DNA of 64,000 nt from Kitasatospora sp. NBC_00458. GTDB taxonomy: Bacteria; Actinomycetota; Actinomycetes; Streptomycetales; Streptomycetaceae. The stretch is from positions 1,426,001 to 1,490,000 of the forward strand of contig NZ_CP107904.1 of NCBI RefSeq assembly GCF_036013975.1. Reading direction: 5' to 3'. Under the pieces are notes generated by a model that was not told the origin of the DNA, did not search any database, and worked only from the letters and a program-made list of their open reading frames with translations. The stretch's first letter is position 1. Each line of letters opens with the position of its first letter. This document shows positions 23,644-30,986 of this stretch, piece by piece. A program made the translations under genes and the position numbers.

Positions 23644-23847
23644 ATGGCCAGTCAGGGACCCACCTTCGCCATCAGCACCTCGGACCTCACCCTCGACGAG
23701 GAGGGGCGGGTGCACATCCAGAACCCCCAGCTCGCCGAGTCGGTCGCGGCCGCGATGGCCTCGGCGCCGAACGTCGCGTCCCGCCCGAGCACCAACAACT
23801 GCCACGGCGGCAACTGTGCCAAGGGCTGCGGCTCGGTGCAGATGTGA
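23644..23847 (+). CDS. Putative RiPP precursor peptide with Cys-rich core
   Basis: The 67-residue peptide looks like a leader plus core. The leader is polar to acidic, with TLDEEGRVHIQNPQLAESVA at residues 16-35, a pattern (acidic turn, GRV.I..P.L) seen in other radical SAM RiPP leaders. The core, after about residue 47, is NNCHGGNCAKGCGSVQM: three cysteines at 53, 58 and 62 (CX4CX3C), with Gly, Asn and one His between. AGGAGA gives a strong ribosome-binding site. Its last Met codon and stop overlap the GTG start of the radical SAM gene, so precursor and enzyme are coupled. The product class (sactipeptide, ranthipeptide or other) is not decidable from sequence, and I do not recognise the precursor family. 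No leader peptidase or exporter is next to it. Confidence 0.82.
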   Translation: MASQGPTFAISTSDLTLDEEGRVHIQNPQLAESVAAAMASAPNVASRPSTNNCHGGNCAKGCGSVQM

Positions 23848-24899
23848 CCGGCTCCACCGGCGAACCGTCGCCGTTCGACCGGGAGTTCACCGAGTCCGTG
23901 CGCAGCGACCGGCTCCAGCTGATCCTGCTGCCGACCGAGCAGTGCAACTTCCGCTGCACGTACTGCTACGAGGACTTCGAGATCGGCCGGATGGCGCCGG
24001 ACGTGGTCGCCGGGGTGAAGAACCTCATCGACCGGCGCGCCGCCGGACTGCGGCACCTCCAGGTGTCGTGGTTCGGCGGGGAGCCGATGCTGGCCAGGCC
24101 GGTCATCGAGGAGATCACCGCACACGCCCGCGCGGCGCAGCGGCGGCACCCGGGCCTCGGCTACGAGAGCGACATGACGACCAACGGCTACCTGGTGGAC
24201 GGCCGGACCGCCGACCACCTGGCGGGCCTCGGCGTCCGGGCCTACCAGGTGTCGCTGGACGGTCCCGCCGCGTTCCACGACCTCACCCGGGTCCGGGCCG
24301 ACGGCCGGGGGACGTTCGAGCAGATCTGGCGCAACCTGGAGGAGGTCCGGGCCGGCTCCGCCGACGTGCGGATGCTGCTGCGGGTCCACCTCACCCCGGA
24401 GAACCTTCCGGCGATGCCGGAGTTCCTCACGCTGATCCGGGACACCTTCCTCGACGACCCGCGGTTCTCGGTCTTCCTGAAGCGCGTGGTGCGCCTGGGC
24501 GGCCCCAACGACGACACGATGGACGTGCTCGACTCCGACGACGGGAAGATCGCCGGACTGCGCGCGCTACTCACCCAGGGCGGCGGCGAGGAGCGCCTGT
24601 TCGCGCCGGAGGAGGTCTGCTACGCCGCCCGCGCCAACTCGCTGCTGGTGCGCGCCGACGGCCGCCTCGGCAAGTGCACGGTCGCACTGTCCGATCCGGC
24701 CAACGACATCGGCCGGCTGCTGCCGGACGGCTCGGTGGAGATCGACAACCCGCGGCTGCGCCCGTGGCTGCAGGGCTGGGCCGCGCGCGACCCGGAGCTG
24801 AACGCCTGTCCGTACTCGGCCTTCACCCGCGAGCCGGAGCCGGCGGCGCTGCCGCTGCTCCAGATCGCGAAGCGGCCTCCGGCGGCAGTCCCCGTCTGA
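23844..24899 (+). CDS. Radical SAM RiPP maturase with reduced SPASM/twitch-like domain
   Basis: The 351-residue enzyme has the radical SAM cluster motif CNFRCTYC (Cys34, 38, 41), the SAM-binding WFGGEPML segment (residues 76-83) and SLDGPAAFHDLTR. The C-terminal auxiliary region shows only three cysteines, at 259, 278 and 322 (CX18CX43C), fewer than the seven of a full SPASM domain, so at most one fully or partly ligated auxiliary cluster is expected. The GTG start overlaps the precursor stop by four bases (GTGA). It should generate a 5'-deoxyadenosyl radical and form a crosslink in the Cys-rich core, most simply Cys-to-carbon thioethers. It lacks an obvious N-terminal RiPP recognition element, so leader binding may rely on the catalytic domain or an unlinked protein. 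Confidence 0.88.
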   Translation: MTGSTGEPSPFDREFTESVRSDRLQLILLPTEQCNFRCTYCYEDFEIGRMAPDVVAGVKNLIDRRAAGLRHLQVSWFGGEPMLARPVIEEITAHARAAQRRHPGLGYESDMTTNGYLVDGRTADHLAGLGVRAYQVSLDGPAAFHDLTRVRADGRGTFEQIWRNLEEVRAGSADVRMLLRVHLTPENLPAMPEFLTLIRDTFLDDPRFSVFLKRVVRLGGPNDDTMDVLDSDDGKIAGLRALLTQGGGEERLFAPEEVCYAARANSLLVRADGRLGKCTVALSDPANDIGRLLPDGSVEIDNPRLRPWLQGWAARDPELNACPYSAFTREPEPAALPLLQIAKRPPAAVPV

Positions 24900-24936
24900 G
24901 CGCCCCGTCCGCCCCGGCCACCCCGCCCGGCCCGTT

Positions 24937-24962
24937 CGCCGCCCGGCCCGCGCCGGGCGGCG
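24937..24962. terminator. Bidirectional terminator between rSAM and serine hydrolase genes
   Basis: Perfect 10-base-pair hairpin (CGCCGCCCGG, 24937-24946, and complement 24953-24962) with a 6-base loop, filling the gap between two convergent stop codons. Confidence 0.6.
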
Positions 24963-26033
24963 TCAGCCGAAGACGGCCCGCCGGTAGGCGTTGCGCAGGT
25001 CGGTGAGCGGCTGGAAGTCCCGGTCGTAGTGGACCTTGTTGGTGAGAAGCAGCGCCCAGCGGCCGAGCCGCCGGGAGACCCAGATGCCGGTGCCGGTGAA
25101 GCCGTAGTGGACGAAGGTGCCCTCGGCCGGGTCGGTGCCCGCGGCGCAGAGCCAGGACAGGCCCCGGGCCGGCTCCAGGCCGCCGGTCTGCTCGCGCAGC
25201 GACTCGGCGAGCCACGGCCCGCCCCAGGGCAGGCCGGCCGGCGGGTCGAGCAGCGCGGTGAGGAAGCGTTCCAGGTCACGGGCGGTGGAGAAGGCGCCGG
25301 CGTTGCCGGAGACGCCGCCGAGCAGCCGGGCCGACGGGTCGTGCACCACTCCGCACAGCACGCCGCCGGCCGACCGCTCGTACTCGGTGGGCGCGGTGCG
25401 GGCGGCGAGGTCCGGGCCGAGCGGGCCGTACCGGGTGTCGGCCATGCCGAGCGGCTGCCAGACCTGGCGGGCGGCGAGTTCGTCGAGCGGCTCACCGGCC
25501 AGCGATCCGACCAGGTGGCCGAGCAGGACGGCGGCCCGGTCGGTGTACTCGACCGCGGTGCCGGGCGGGCGGTACAGCGGGGTGTCGAGCACGCCGGCCA
25601 GGATCGCCGCCCGGTCCCGCCCGTACAGTTCGGCGAACCGGGTGCGCAGCGGCATCCCGGCGGTGTGGGTGAGGAGTTGACGGGCGGTCACCTCGCCGGC
25701 GGGCCGGCCGGCGGCCTCCGGCCAGTACCGGCCGATGGGCCGGTCCAGGGGCAGCCGGCCGTCCCGCCAGAGCGCCCCGGCGCACGGCCAGAGCGCGACG
25801 ATCTTGGTGATGCTGGCGAGGTCGAAGACCGTGTCGTGGTCCGCCTCCCGCGCACCGTGCGGTCCGCGGCCCAGCACCCCGTACCGGCCCCGGCCGCGGA
25901 CGCCGCCGGCGTCGCCGACCGACCAGACGCCGCCGACCCCGACGGCGGCCAGTCCGGCCGTCACCAGTCCGTCCAATCCGCCTTCGGGTGCCACGAGTTC
26001 GGCCAGGGGCGCGGGACGCGCCGGTCCGCTCAT
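24963..26033 (-). CDS. Beta-lactamase-fold serine hydrolase (class C-like)
   Basis: The 356-residue protein has the catalytic SxxK tetrad as SITK in DTVFDLASITKIVALW, near residue 74. The second motif is YTD (in TAVEYTDRAAVLLGHL) instead of the usual YxN. It has the typical ARQLLTHTAGMP and WQPLGMADTRYGP segments. There is no signal peptide, so it is cytoplasmic or lipid-associated. Such proteins act as esterases, D-amino-acid peptidases or DD-peptidase-like enzymes; true beta-lactamase activity should not be assumed. It is convergent with the RiPP maturase, so any link to peptide processing is speculative. A GNAT gene starts 61 bases upstream on the same strand. Confidence 0.87.
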   Translation of the reverse strand: MSGPARPAPLAELVAPEGGLDGLVTAGLAAVGVGGVWSVGDAGGVRGRGRYGVLGRGPHGAREADHDTVFDLASITKIVALWPCAGALWRDGRLPLDRPIGRYWPEAAGRPAGEVTARQLLTHTAGMPLRTRFAELYGRDRAAILAGVLDTPLYRPPGTAVEYTDRAAVLLGHLVGSLAGEPLDELAARQVWQPLGMADTRYGPLGPDLAARTAPTEYERSAGGVLCGVVHDPSARLLGGVSGNAGAFSTARDLERFLTALLDPPAGLPWGGPWLAESLREQTGGLEPARGLSWLCAAGTDPAEGTFVHYGFTGTGIWVSRRLGRWALLLTNKVHYDRDFQPLTDLRNAYRRAVFG

Positions 26034-26094
26034 CCGCTCTGCCCCCGTCCGCCGGCCGTCGGCTCCCGGGGGAGCCTACCCGCGCGGGCGGCCG

Positions 26095-26631
26095 TCAGAC
26101 CGCCGCCGCACCGAACTCCTTGCCCATGCAGACCGACTGCGGGTGCTCGCGGTAGATGCCGAACTTCCGGATGTCGGCGTACCCCTCGGAGGCGTACAGC
26201 GCGATGGCCTCGGGCTGCTCGGTGCCGGTCTCCAGGACGAACCTGGTCCGGCCGGCCTCGGCGGCGGTCAGCTCCAGCCGGCGCAGCACCGCGCGGGCCA
26301 GGCCGCGGCCGCGCGCCACGGGTCGGACGAACATCCGCTTCAGTTCGGCGTCGCCCGCCCGGATCCCGTGCGGTCCGGCCTCCTTGGCCCGCCAGCCGCC
26401 GCAGGCGACCGGCTCGCCGTCGAGGTAGGCGATCAGGAAGAGGCCGGCCGGCGGCTCGAAGTGGTCCGGGTGCAGCTCGGTGAGGTCGCCCTCGCCGTAG
26501 CGGCGGACGTACTCCTCCTGCACCTCCGCCGAGAGGAGCTGGGCGTCGGGGTGGCCGTAGCCGGTGACGCGGATCTCGATGCTGTCGCCCTTGGCGTCCC
26601 GCAGGACGCCGTTGCCGGTGGTGCTCTCCAT
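26095..26631 (-). CDS. GNAT-family N-acetyltransferase
   Basis: The 178-residue protein has GNAT motif A as LKRMFVRPVARGRGLARAVLRRLE and motif B as LETGTEQPEAIALYASEGYADI, with CGGWRAKEAG in the preceding strand. It acetylates an unknown amine using acetyl-CoA. It lies head-to-tail with the beta-lactamase-fold gene downstream and the ankyrin gene upstream (24-base gap), so the three minus-strand genes may form one transcript without an obvious shared pathway. Confidence 0.87.
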   Translation of the reverse strand: MESTTGNGVLRDAKGDSIEIRVTGYGHPDAQLLSAEVQEEYVRRYGEGDLTELHPDHFEPPAGLFLIAYLDGEPVACGGWRAKEAGPHGIRAGDAELKRMFVRPVARGRGLARAVLRRLELTAAEAGRTRFVLETGTEQPEAIALYASEGYADIRKFGIYREHPQSVCMGKEFGAAAV

Positions 26632-26655
26632 GGTCGGTAAGCCTACGGCCCTTCC

Positions 26656-27048
26656 TCAGCGGCCCTCGAACCGGGCGACGAGCTCCTCCTTGCCGAACAT
26701 CCGGGCCGTGTCGACCGCGGACGGGGTCCCGGCGGAGGGGTCGGCGCCGCCGCCGAGGAGGACGGCGAGGACGTCGTCGGCCCCCTTGAAGACCGCGCCG
26801 GCCAGCGGGGTCTGCCCCCGGTCGTTGGCCCGGTTCGGGTCGGCGCCGCGCTCCAGCAGGGCGGTGACCGAGGCGGCGTGGCCGTGGTAGGCGGCGAGCA
26901 TCAGCAGCGTGTCGCCGCGGTCGTTGGTGAGGTCGGCCGGGGCTCCGGCGTCGACGTAGGCGGCGAGGGTGGCGGTGTCGCCGGCCCGGGCCGCGTCGAA
27001 CAGCTTGCCGGCCAGGGCGATCACGTCGGCGTCGGGGGTCTCGGTCAT
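26656..27048 (-). CDS. Ankyrin-repeat protein
   Basis: The 130-residue protein is built from about three ankyrin repeats: LFDAARAGDTATLAAYVDAG, then NDRGDTLLMLAAYHGHAASV with LLERGADPNRANDRGQTPLA, then LLGGGADPSAGTP. It has no signal or membrane segment, so it is probably a cytoplasmic protein-binding module. In streptomycetes similar small ankyrin proteins sit beside catalase or stress genes, but none is here. The ATG at 27048 is preceded by AGAGAGG. The 24-base gap to the GNAT gene suggests co-transcription. Confidence 0.88.
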   Translation of the reverse strand: MTETPDADVIALAGKLFDAARAGDTATLAAYVDAGAPADLTNDRGDTLLMLAAYHGHAASVTALLERGADPNRANDRGQTPLAGAVFKGADDVLAVLLGGGADPSAGTPSAVDTARMFGKEELVARFEGR

Positions 27049-27395
27049 GTCTCGGGCCTCTCTCGGGGTCTCGTCCGGTCCTGCGGTCCTGCGGTCCTGT
27101 GGTCGCGCCCGTCGCACCGTAGCGGCCGGACCGTACGCGATCCAGCACGCGTCCGGATCCCGGATGCCGCCGCCGTTCCGGCCACGACGCCCGGGCGGGA
27201 AGGTTGCGCGCCCATTCGAGCGAACTTCCCGGCACCCCCGGAAACTTCCCGGTCCGCGGACGGGAATGTGTCGGCGCCCCGGAACGGCGCGGCGCTCGGG
27301 CCACCGGCGGTCGGTTCGCATACCGCCGCCCGGGTCACGAATCGGCACCACCCGGGAGAACCACCCATTTGCACCGTTCCATCATCTATTACTTT

Positions 27396-27425
27396 TTGTC
27401 ACGATTAAGGCACATTCCGTAACAC
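27396..27425 (+). promoter_or_regulatory. Possible promoter of small membrane protein gene
   Basis: TTGTCA (27396-27401) and TAACAC (27420-27425) are 18 bases apart in a short AT-rich island (27365-27425) that contrasts with the GC-rich surroundings. This is the only promoter-like pair before the GTG at 27458. Confidence 0.4.
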
Positions 27426-27457
27426 TGCCCCTGTCCCCCCTCCCCGAGGAGCAGAAC

Positions 27458-27652
27458 GTGATCCTCTCGATTTCCGGCATCGTCCTGTTCGGCACCATCG
27501 CCTTTCTCTTCTTCCGCAGGGACGGACTGAAGGTCTCCCACGCCATCGTCTGCGCCCTCCTCGGCTTCTACATCGCCGGCTCCTCGATCGCACCGAGCAT
27601 CACCGCGGGCGGCGCCAGCCTCGCCAGCCTGCTCGGCGGCCTCAAGTTCTAG
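27458..27652 (+). CDS. Small two-helix membrane protein
   Basis: The 64-residue protein has two hydrophobic helices, VILSISGIVLFGTIAFLFF and AIVCALLGFYIAGSSIAPS, joined by a short basic loop (RRDGLK). Small proteins of this type are found upstream of an FtsK/SpoIIIE-like gene on streptomycete chromosomes and resemble Spd-type proteins of conjugative plasmids in size and topology; that likeness is a comparison, not proof of function. The GTG at 27458 follows GAGGAG. A 15-base-pair hairpin separates it from the FtsK-like gene, so the genes are either separate or linked by read-through. Confidence 0.78.
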   Translation: MILSISGIVLFGTIAFLFFRRDGLKVSHAIVCALLGFYIAGSSIAPSITAGGASLASLLGGLKF

Positions 27653-27662
27653 GGACCGCCTC

Positions 27663-27717
27663 GGGCCTGTCTCCCGGACCCCTGCCGGGGCCCGGCCGAA
27701 TCCCGGGAGGCAGGCCC
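27663..27717 (+). terminator. Terminator after small membrane protein gene
   Basis: Arms starting at 27663 (GGGCCTGTCTCCCGG) and ending at 27717 pair over 15 positions with a single G-T wobble, 11 bases past the stop. Confidence 0.6.
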
Positions 27718-27827
27718 TCACCGTCACTCCCCCGTACGGGCCCGGGCGCGGATCCCACCGCCCCGGGCCCCGTCGTTGAAGCAAGCCCAGTCCCGCCCGA
27801 CCGTCCCATCCGCCCGGGGAGCCAGGA

Positions 27828-29453
27828 ATGCCGCTCAACCGCCTACCACTCAGCAAGGGCCGCGACCTCGTCCGCACGGCCGGCGACCACGCCTCCGACA
27901 TGTTCGCGCCGCTCACCGTCATCGGGCGCGGCATGCGCCACCACGTGGCCTGGTCGAAGGAGCGCTGGCAGGCCACCCCGAAGGAGCGCCGCGGACCGAC
28001 GCTCTTCCTGGTCGCCGCCATGCTGCTGGGGATCTACCTGCTGCCGCACGGGCTGCTGTTCGCCCTGGTGGCCCTGATGGCCAGCGCGGCCTGGGCGGGC
28101 CGGTCGCCCAAGTCGCCGCCCGCCCCGCCCGAGCCGGACGTCGCCGACGTCAAGCTCGGCGCCCTCTACGCCGCCCTCACCCCGTACCTGGCCGGACCCG
28201 ACGACCTCAACCCGCTCTACCGCCACGAGGGCGGCTACCAGGGCGTCTTCAGCGGCTGGGAGTTCGACGGCGAGGGCCGGCTCTCCCGGCTGGAACTGGC
28301 CTACCCGGCCTACTTCACCGACACCGAGCCCGCCGCCCGGGCCCGGATCGAGCAGGTGGTCCAGGGCAAGGCCGGCCGCGCCCGGGAGTACCGCTTCGAC
28401 TGGGACGAGGAGTCCAACAAGCTGCGGATCGCCGCACTGGCCCCGCTGCCCACCGACATCGCCGCCCAGCGGTTCGTGACCGCGCCCGGCGAGATCGTGC
28501 TCGGCTTCACCGACGAGGACGGCACCGCCCGGACCATCCCGGTGCACCAGGGCGGCACCGTCGCCCAGCAGCCGCCGGTGGTCTGGCGCACCGGCCCGCG
28601 GTCGGCCGAGCCGCACCTGCTGGCCCTCGGCGTGACCGGCTACGGCACCTCCAGCCTGATCCGCTCGGTCGCGCTCCAGGCGCTGCCCTTCGCCGACCTG
28701 GTCGTGATCGACGGCGCGGGCACCGGCGAGCACGCCTGCCTGGTCAACCGGCCCGGCGTGCACACCGTGGAGACCAGCCTGCACGGCGCCCTCGCCGCAC
28801 TGCAGTGGGCGGCCCAGGAGACCGAGCGGCGCCTCGGCGCCCTGAACGCGGCCCGGCACGCCGGCGTCGCCCCGCCCGAGGACGTCACCCGGCCGCTCTG
28901 GCTGCTGCTCGACCACCCGACCGAGCTGAGCGAGCTCGCCCACGCCGAGGGCCGACCCGACCCGCAGGACCTGCTGGAGCTGCCGCTGCGGCACGGCCGG
29001 GCCGCGAGGGTCACCGTGGTCGTCGCCGACGACATCGAGGCCCGGGACCGGATCACCCCGAGCATCCGGTCCACCACCCGGGCCCGCGTGGTGCTCGGCC
29101 CGACCGGCCCCGCCGAGGGGTACGCCGCGCTCGGCACCCCGCTGGACATCGTGCCCGCCGCGCACGCCCCCGCCGGGCGCGGCTACGCCCGGATCGGCAC
29201 CGGCGCCCCGGTCCGCCTCCAGGTGCCGGCCACCGTCGACCCGCTGGACGAGGAGGCGCCGGCCCAGCTGCGGGAGGCGGTGATCGCCCTGCTGCCGCAC
29301 CGCGACACCCGGACCGAGGCCGCCGCCCCGGCCGGGGTGCCGCCCCGGCCGGAGGGCCCGCCGACCGTGCCGGTGGAGCTCGACCCGGACCCGCGCGCGG
29401 GGGTGGACCTCGCCAAGGGCCCGTCCGCGCTACGCTTCCGCCCGCTCGCCTGA
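27828..29453 (+). CDS. FtsK/TraB-like membrane protein with degenerate P-loop
   Basis: Two membrane helices (LFLVAAMLLGIYLLP, then LLFALVALMASAAWAG, residues 60-96) precede a cytoplasmic region ending in a RecA-like fold of the FtsK/SpoIIIE type. The nucleotide-binding loop, from residue 268, reads GVTGYGTSSLIRS: the invariant Walker A lysine is replaced by threonine. The strand and Asp of Walker B are kept in LVVIDGAGTGEH, and WLLLDHPTELSEL follows. ATP hydrolysis is therefore doubtful, and the protein may be a structural or regulatory paralogue of DNA translocases. The gene lies just upstream of rbpA, an order I recall from streptomycete chromosomes. Length 541 residues. Confidence 0.8.
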   Translation: MPLNRLPLSKGRDLVRTAGDHASDMFAPLTVIGRGMRHHVAWSKERWQATPKERRGPTLFLVAAMLLGIYLLPHGLLFALVALMASAAWAGRSPKSPPAPPEPDVADVKLGALYAALTPYLAGPDDLNPLYRHEGGYQGVFSGWEFDGEGRLSRLELAYPAYFTDTEPAARARIEQVVQGKAGRAREYRFDWDEESNKLRIAALAPLPTDIAAQRFVTAPGEIVLGFTDEDGTARTIPVHQGGTVAQQPPVVWRTGPRSAEPHLLALGVTGYGTSSLIRSVALQALPFADLVVIDGAGTGEHACLVNRPGVHTVETSLHGALAALQWAAQETERRLGALNAARHAGVAPPEDVTRPLWLLLDHPTELSELAHAEGRPDPQDLLELPLRHGRAARVTVVVADDIEARDRITPSIRSTTRARVVLGPTGPAEGYAALGTPLDIVPAAHAPAGRGYARIGTGAPVRLQVPATVDPLDEEAPAQLREAVIALLPHRDTRTEAAAPAGVPPRPEGPPTVPVELDPDPRAGVDLAKGPSALRFRPLA

Positions 29454-29570
29454 CCCGGGCGGGCCCGTTCCGCTCGGCCGGGCGGGCGGAACTCGGCGGG
29501 TCCGGGAGGGGCGGCGGTGGCCGTCGATTCCCGTCCCGGTACGCTCGTGCGGGAAAGGCCGACCGATCAC

Positions 29571-29619
29571 CAGATGTGAAATAGGTGACACCTGGGGTGA
29601 TATCACCGGCCAGATGTGA
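29571..29619 (+). promoter_or_regulatory. Palindrome and direct-repeat cluster upstream of rbpA
   Basis: Two direct copies of CAGATGTGA (29571-29579 and 29611-29619) flank an odd palindrome AGGTGACACCT (29583-29593) and a perfect 12-base palindrome GGTGATATCACC (29596-29607). The cluster lies 63 bases upstream of the sigma-R -35 of rbpA and about 120 bases after the FtsK-like stop. It is a likely multi-site operator for an unidentified regulator. Confidence 0.55.
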
Positions 29620-29681
29620 CAAATCGGGCGCTGGTGGGTACAAACAGGGGCGGCACGACAGACGACGCATGTCCCGGGACG

Positions 29682-29707
29682 GGAATCTTCGTCGGAAGCC
29701 GAGCGTT
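29682..29707 (+). promoter_or_regulatory. Sigma-R promoter of rbpA
   Basis: GGAAT (29682-29686) and GTT (29705-29707) are separated by exactly 18 bases, the established sigma-R consensus for thiol-oxidative stress. Control of rbpA by sigma-R is known in S. coelicolor, and the match here is exact. Confidence 0.9.
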
Positions 29708-29770
29708 GACCGAACGACGAAGAACAGCGACCACTAGTCCTGTGGGCCATAAGCCCGGGAGGCACGATTC

Positions 29771-30145
29771 ATGAGCGAGCGAGCTCTCCGCGGCACGCGA
29801 CTCGGGGCCACTAGCTACGAGACCGACCGCGGTATCGATCTGGCTCCCCGCCAGACCGTCGAGTATGCATGTCAGAACGGACACCGATTCGAGGTTCCTT
29901 TCTCGGTCGAGGCGGAGATCCCCTCGGCGTGGGAATGCCGCTTCTGCGGCCAGGAAGCGGTACTCCTCGACGGTGACGAGCCTGAGGAGAAGAAGACCAA
30001 GCCGACGCGTACCCATTGGGACATGCTGATGGAGCGCCGCACGCGTGAGGAGCTGGAGGAGGTGCTGGCCGAGCGGCTGGCCGTGCTCCGCTCCGGTGGG
30101 ATGAACCTCGCGGTACACCCGCGGGACACCCGCAAGAGCGCCTGA
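29771..30145 (+). CDS. rbpA: RNA polymerase-binding protein RbpA
   Basis: The 124-residue protein is a clear RbpA. The N-terminal tail is RALRGTRLGATSYETDRGID. The zinc-type core domain has Cys34, His38, Cys56 and Cys59 in YACQNGHRFEVPF and WECRFCG. A basic linker (EEKKTKPTRTHWDMLMERR) precedes the sigma-interacting domain, TREELEEVLAERLAVLRSG. RbpA binds RNA polymerase and group 1 or 2 sigma factors, stabilises the open complex and supports transcription during stress and rifampicin exposure. GGAGG precedes the ATG. It is driven by a perfect sigma-R promoter and closed by a strong terminator, so it is monocistronic. Confidence 0.97.
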   Translation: MSERALRGTRLGATSYETDRGIDLAPRQTVEYACQNGHRFEVPFSVEAEIPSAWECRFCGQEAVLLDGDEPEEKKTKPTRTHWDMLMERRTREELEEVLAERLAVLRSGGMNLAVHPRDTRKSA

Positions 30146-30173
30146 CCCCGCTCCCGCCGACCGGCGGGGGCAA

Positions 30174-30209
30174 GCGAAAAGGGACCCTGGTCACCAGGGT
30201 CCCTTTCGC
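30174..30209 (+). terminator. Terminator after rbpA
   Basis: A 16-base-pair stem with one bulged A: 30174-30190 pairs with 30194-30209 around GGTCACC. The stem core is AGGGACCCTGG/CCAGGGTCCCT. It is AT-tailed (AAAA/TTT) and therefore the most typical intrinsic terminator in the window. Confidence 0.9.
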
Positions 30210-30328
30210 GTTGCCCGGACCCGCCGTACCCGGGACGGGGAGCCGTCGTCGGCAAGGGCGGGGCCCCGCACGGCGCACGGCGGCCGCCGGACGGGCCCGG
30301 GCCCGTCCGGCGGCCGCACGCGCCGCGG

Positions 30329-30907
30329 TCAGCCGTTGATCGGCGGCCGGTAGGCGGTGTCCGGGCCCTGCGGGTCGCCCGGGCCGCTGCCCGGCTCGAC
30401 CACCTCGCCCTGGATCACCTTGCCGTCGGGCCGGTGGATGCGCAGCTGCTCCTGCAGCCGCACCGCGTCCGCGAACGGGTCGGCGCCGACCGCGGAGGCG
30501 GAGCGCAGCGCCTTGTCCGTGAGCCGGCGGCCCGCCGCCCGCCAGAGCACCCGGGTCGGCGGGAACAGCAGGGTGAGCGCCAGGGCGTCGGAGAGGAAGC
30601 CCGGCACGATGAGCAGCAGGCCCGCCAGCACCGTGAGGCTGGTGCCGGTCTGGGTCTGCTGCGGCTTCGGGTCGCGGCTCTGCTCGATCGCCGCCGACAG
30701 GGCCTTGAGGCCGGCCCGCTTGACCAGCGAGCCGCCGATCACCGCCCCGGCGATCAGCAGGAGCACGACGGTCAGGCCGCCCAGCCAGGAGCCCACCTGG
30801 ACCAGCAGCCAGATCTCCAGAACCAGCCAGGCGGTGATCAGCAGCGGCAGCACCCGCCGGAGCTTCGAGCGCGGCGCCGGACGGGTGGGGGTAGCTTGCC
30901 GGGTCAC
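30329..30907 (-). CDS. fxsA: FxsA-family membrane protein
   Basis: The 192-residue protein has FxsA features: a first helix LITAWLVLEIWLLVQVGSWL, a second GGLTVVLLLIAGAVIGGSLV, and the signature GLLLIVPGFLSDALALTLLFPPTR. FxsA in E. coli counters phage T7 exclusion by F plasmid, but the actinobacterial role is unknown. The GTG at 30907 follows a GGAG 12 bases upstream; a GTG at 30946 would add 13 residues. It is 79 bases downstream of lnt on the same strand. The rbpA, fxsA, lnt neighbourhood is conserved in streptomycetes. Confidence 0.88.
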   Translation of the reverse strand: MTRQATPTRPAPRSKLRRVLPLLITAWLVLEIWLLVQVGSWLGGLTVVLLLIAGAVIGGSLVKRAGLKALSAAIEQSRDPKPQQTQTGTSLTVLAGLLLIVPGFLSDALALTLLFPPTRVLWRAAGRRLTDKALRSASAVGADPFADAVRLQEQLRIHRPDGKVIQGEVVEPGSGPGDPQGPDTAYRPPING

Positions 30908-30986
30908 GGTACGAATCCACTCCAAGCGGTGCTCTGCGCGCCGCACGGAAGGTCCGGGCCGGCTACGGCACCACCTGGTCCAACGA

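Noticed and set aside
23844-24899. Mycofactocin or PQQ-type radical SAM assignment
   Set aside because: The precursor core lacks the Val-Tyr end of mycofactocin and the Glu-Tyr pair of PqqA, and partner genes of those systems are absent.
24963-26033. Leader peptidase for the RiPP
   Set aside because: The beta-lactamase-fold hydrolase is convergent, separated by a terminator, and lacks any known link to RiPP leader removal.
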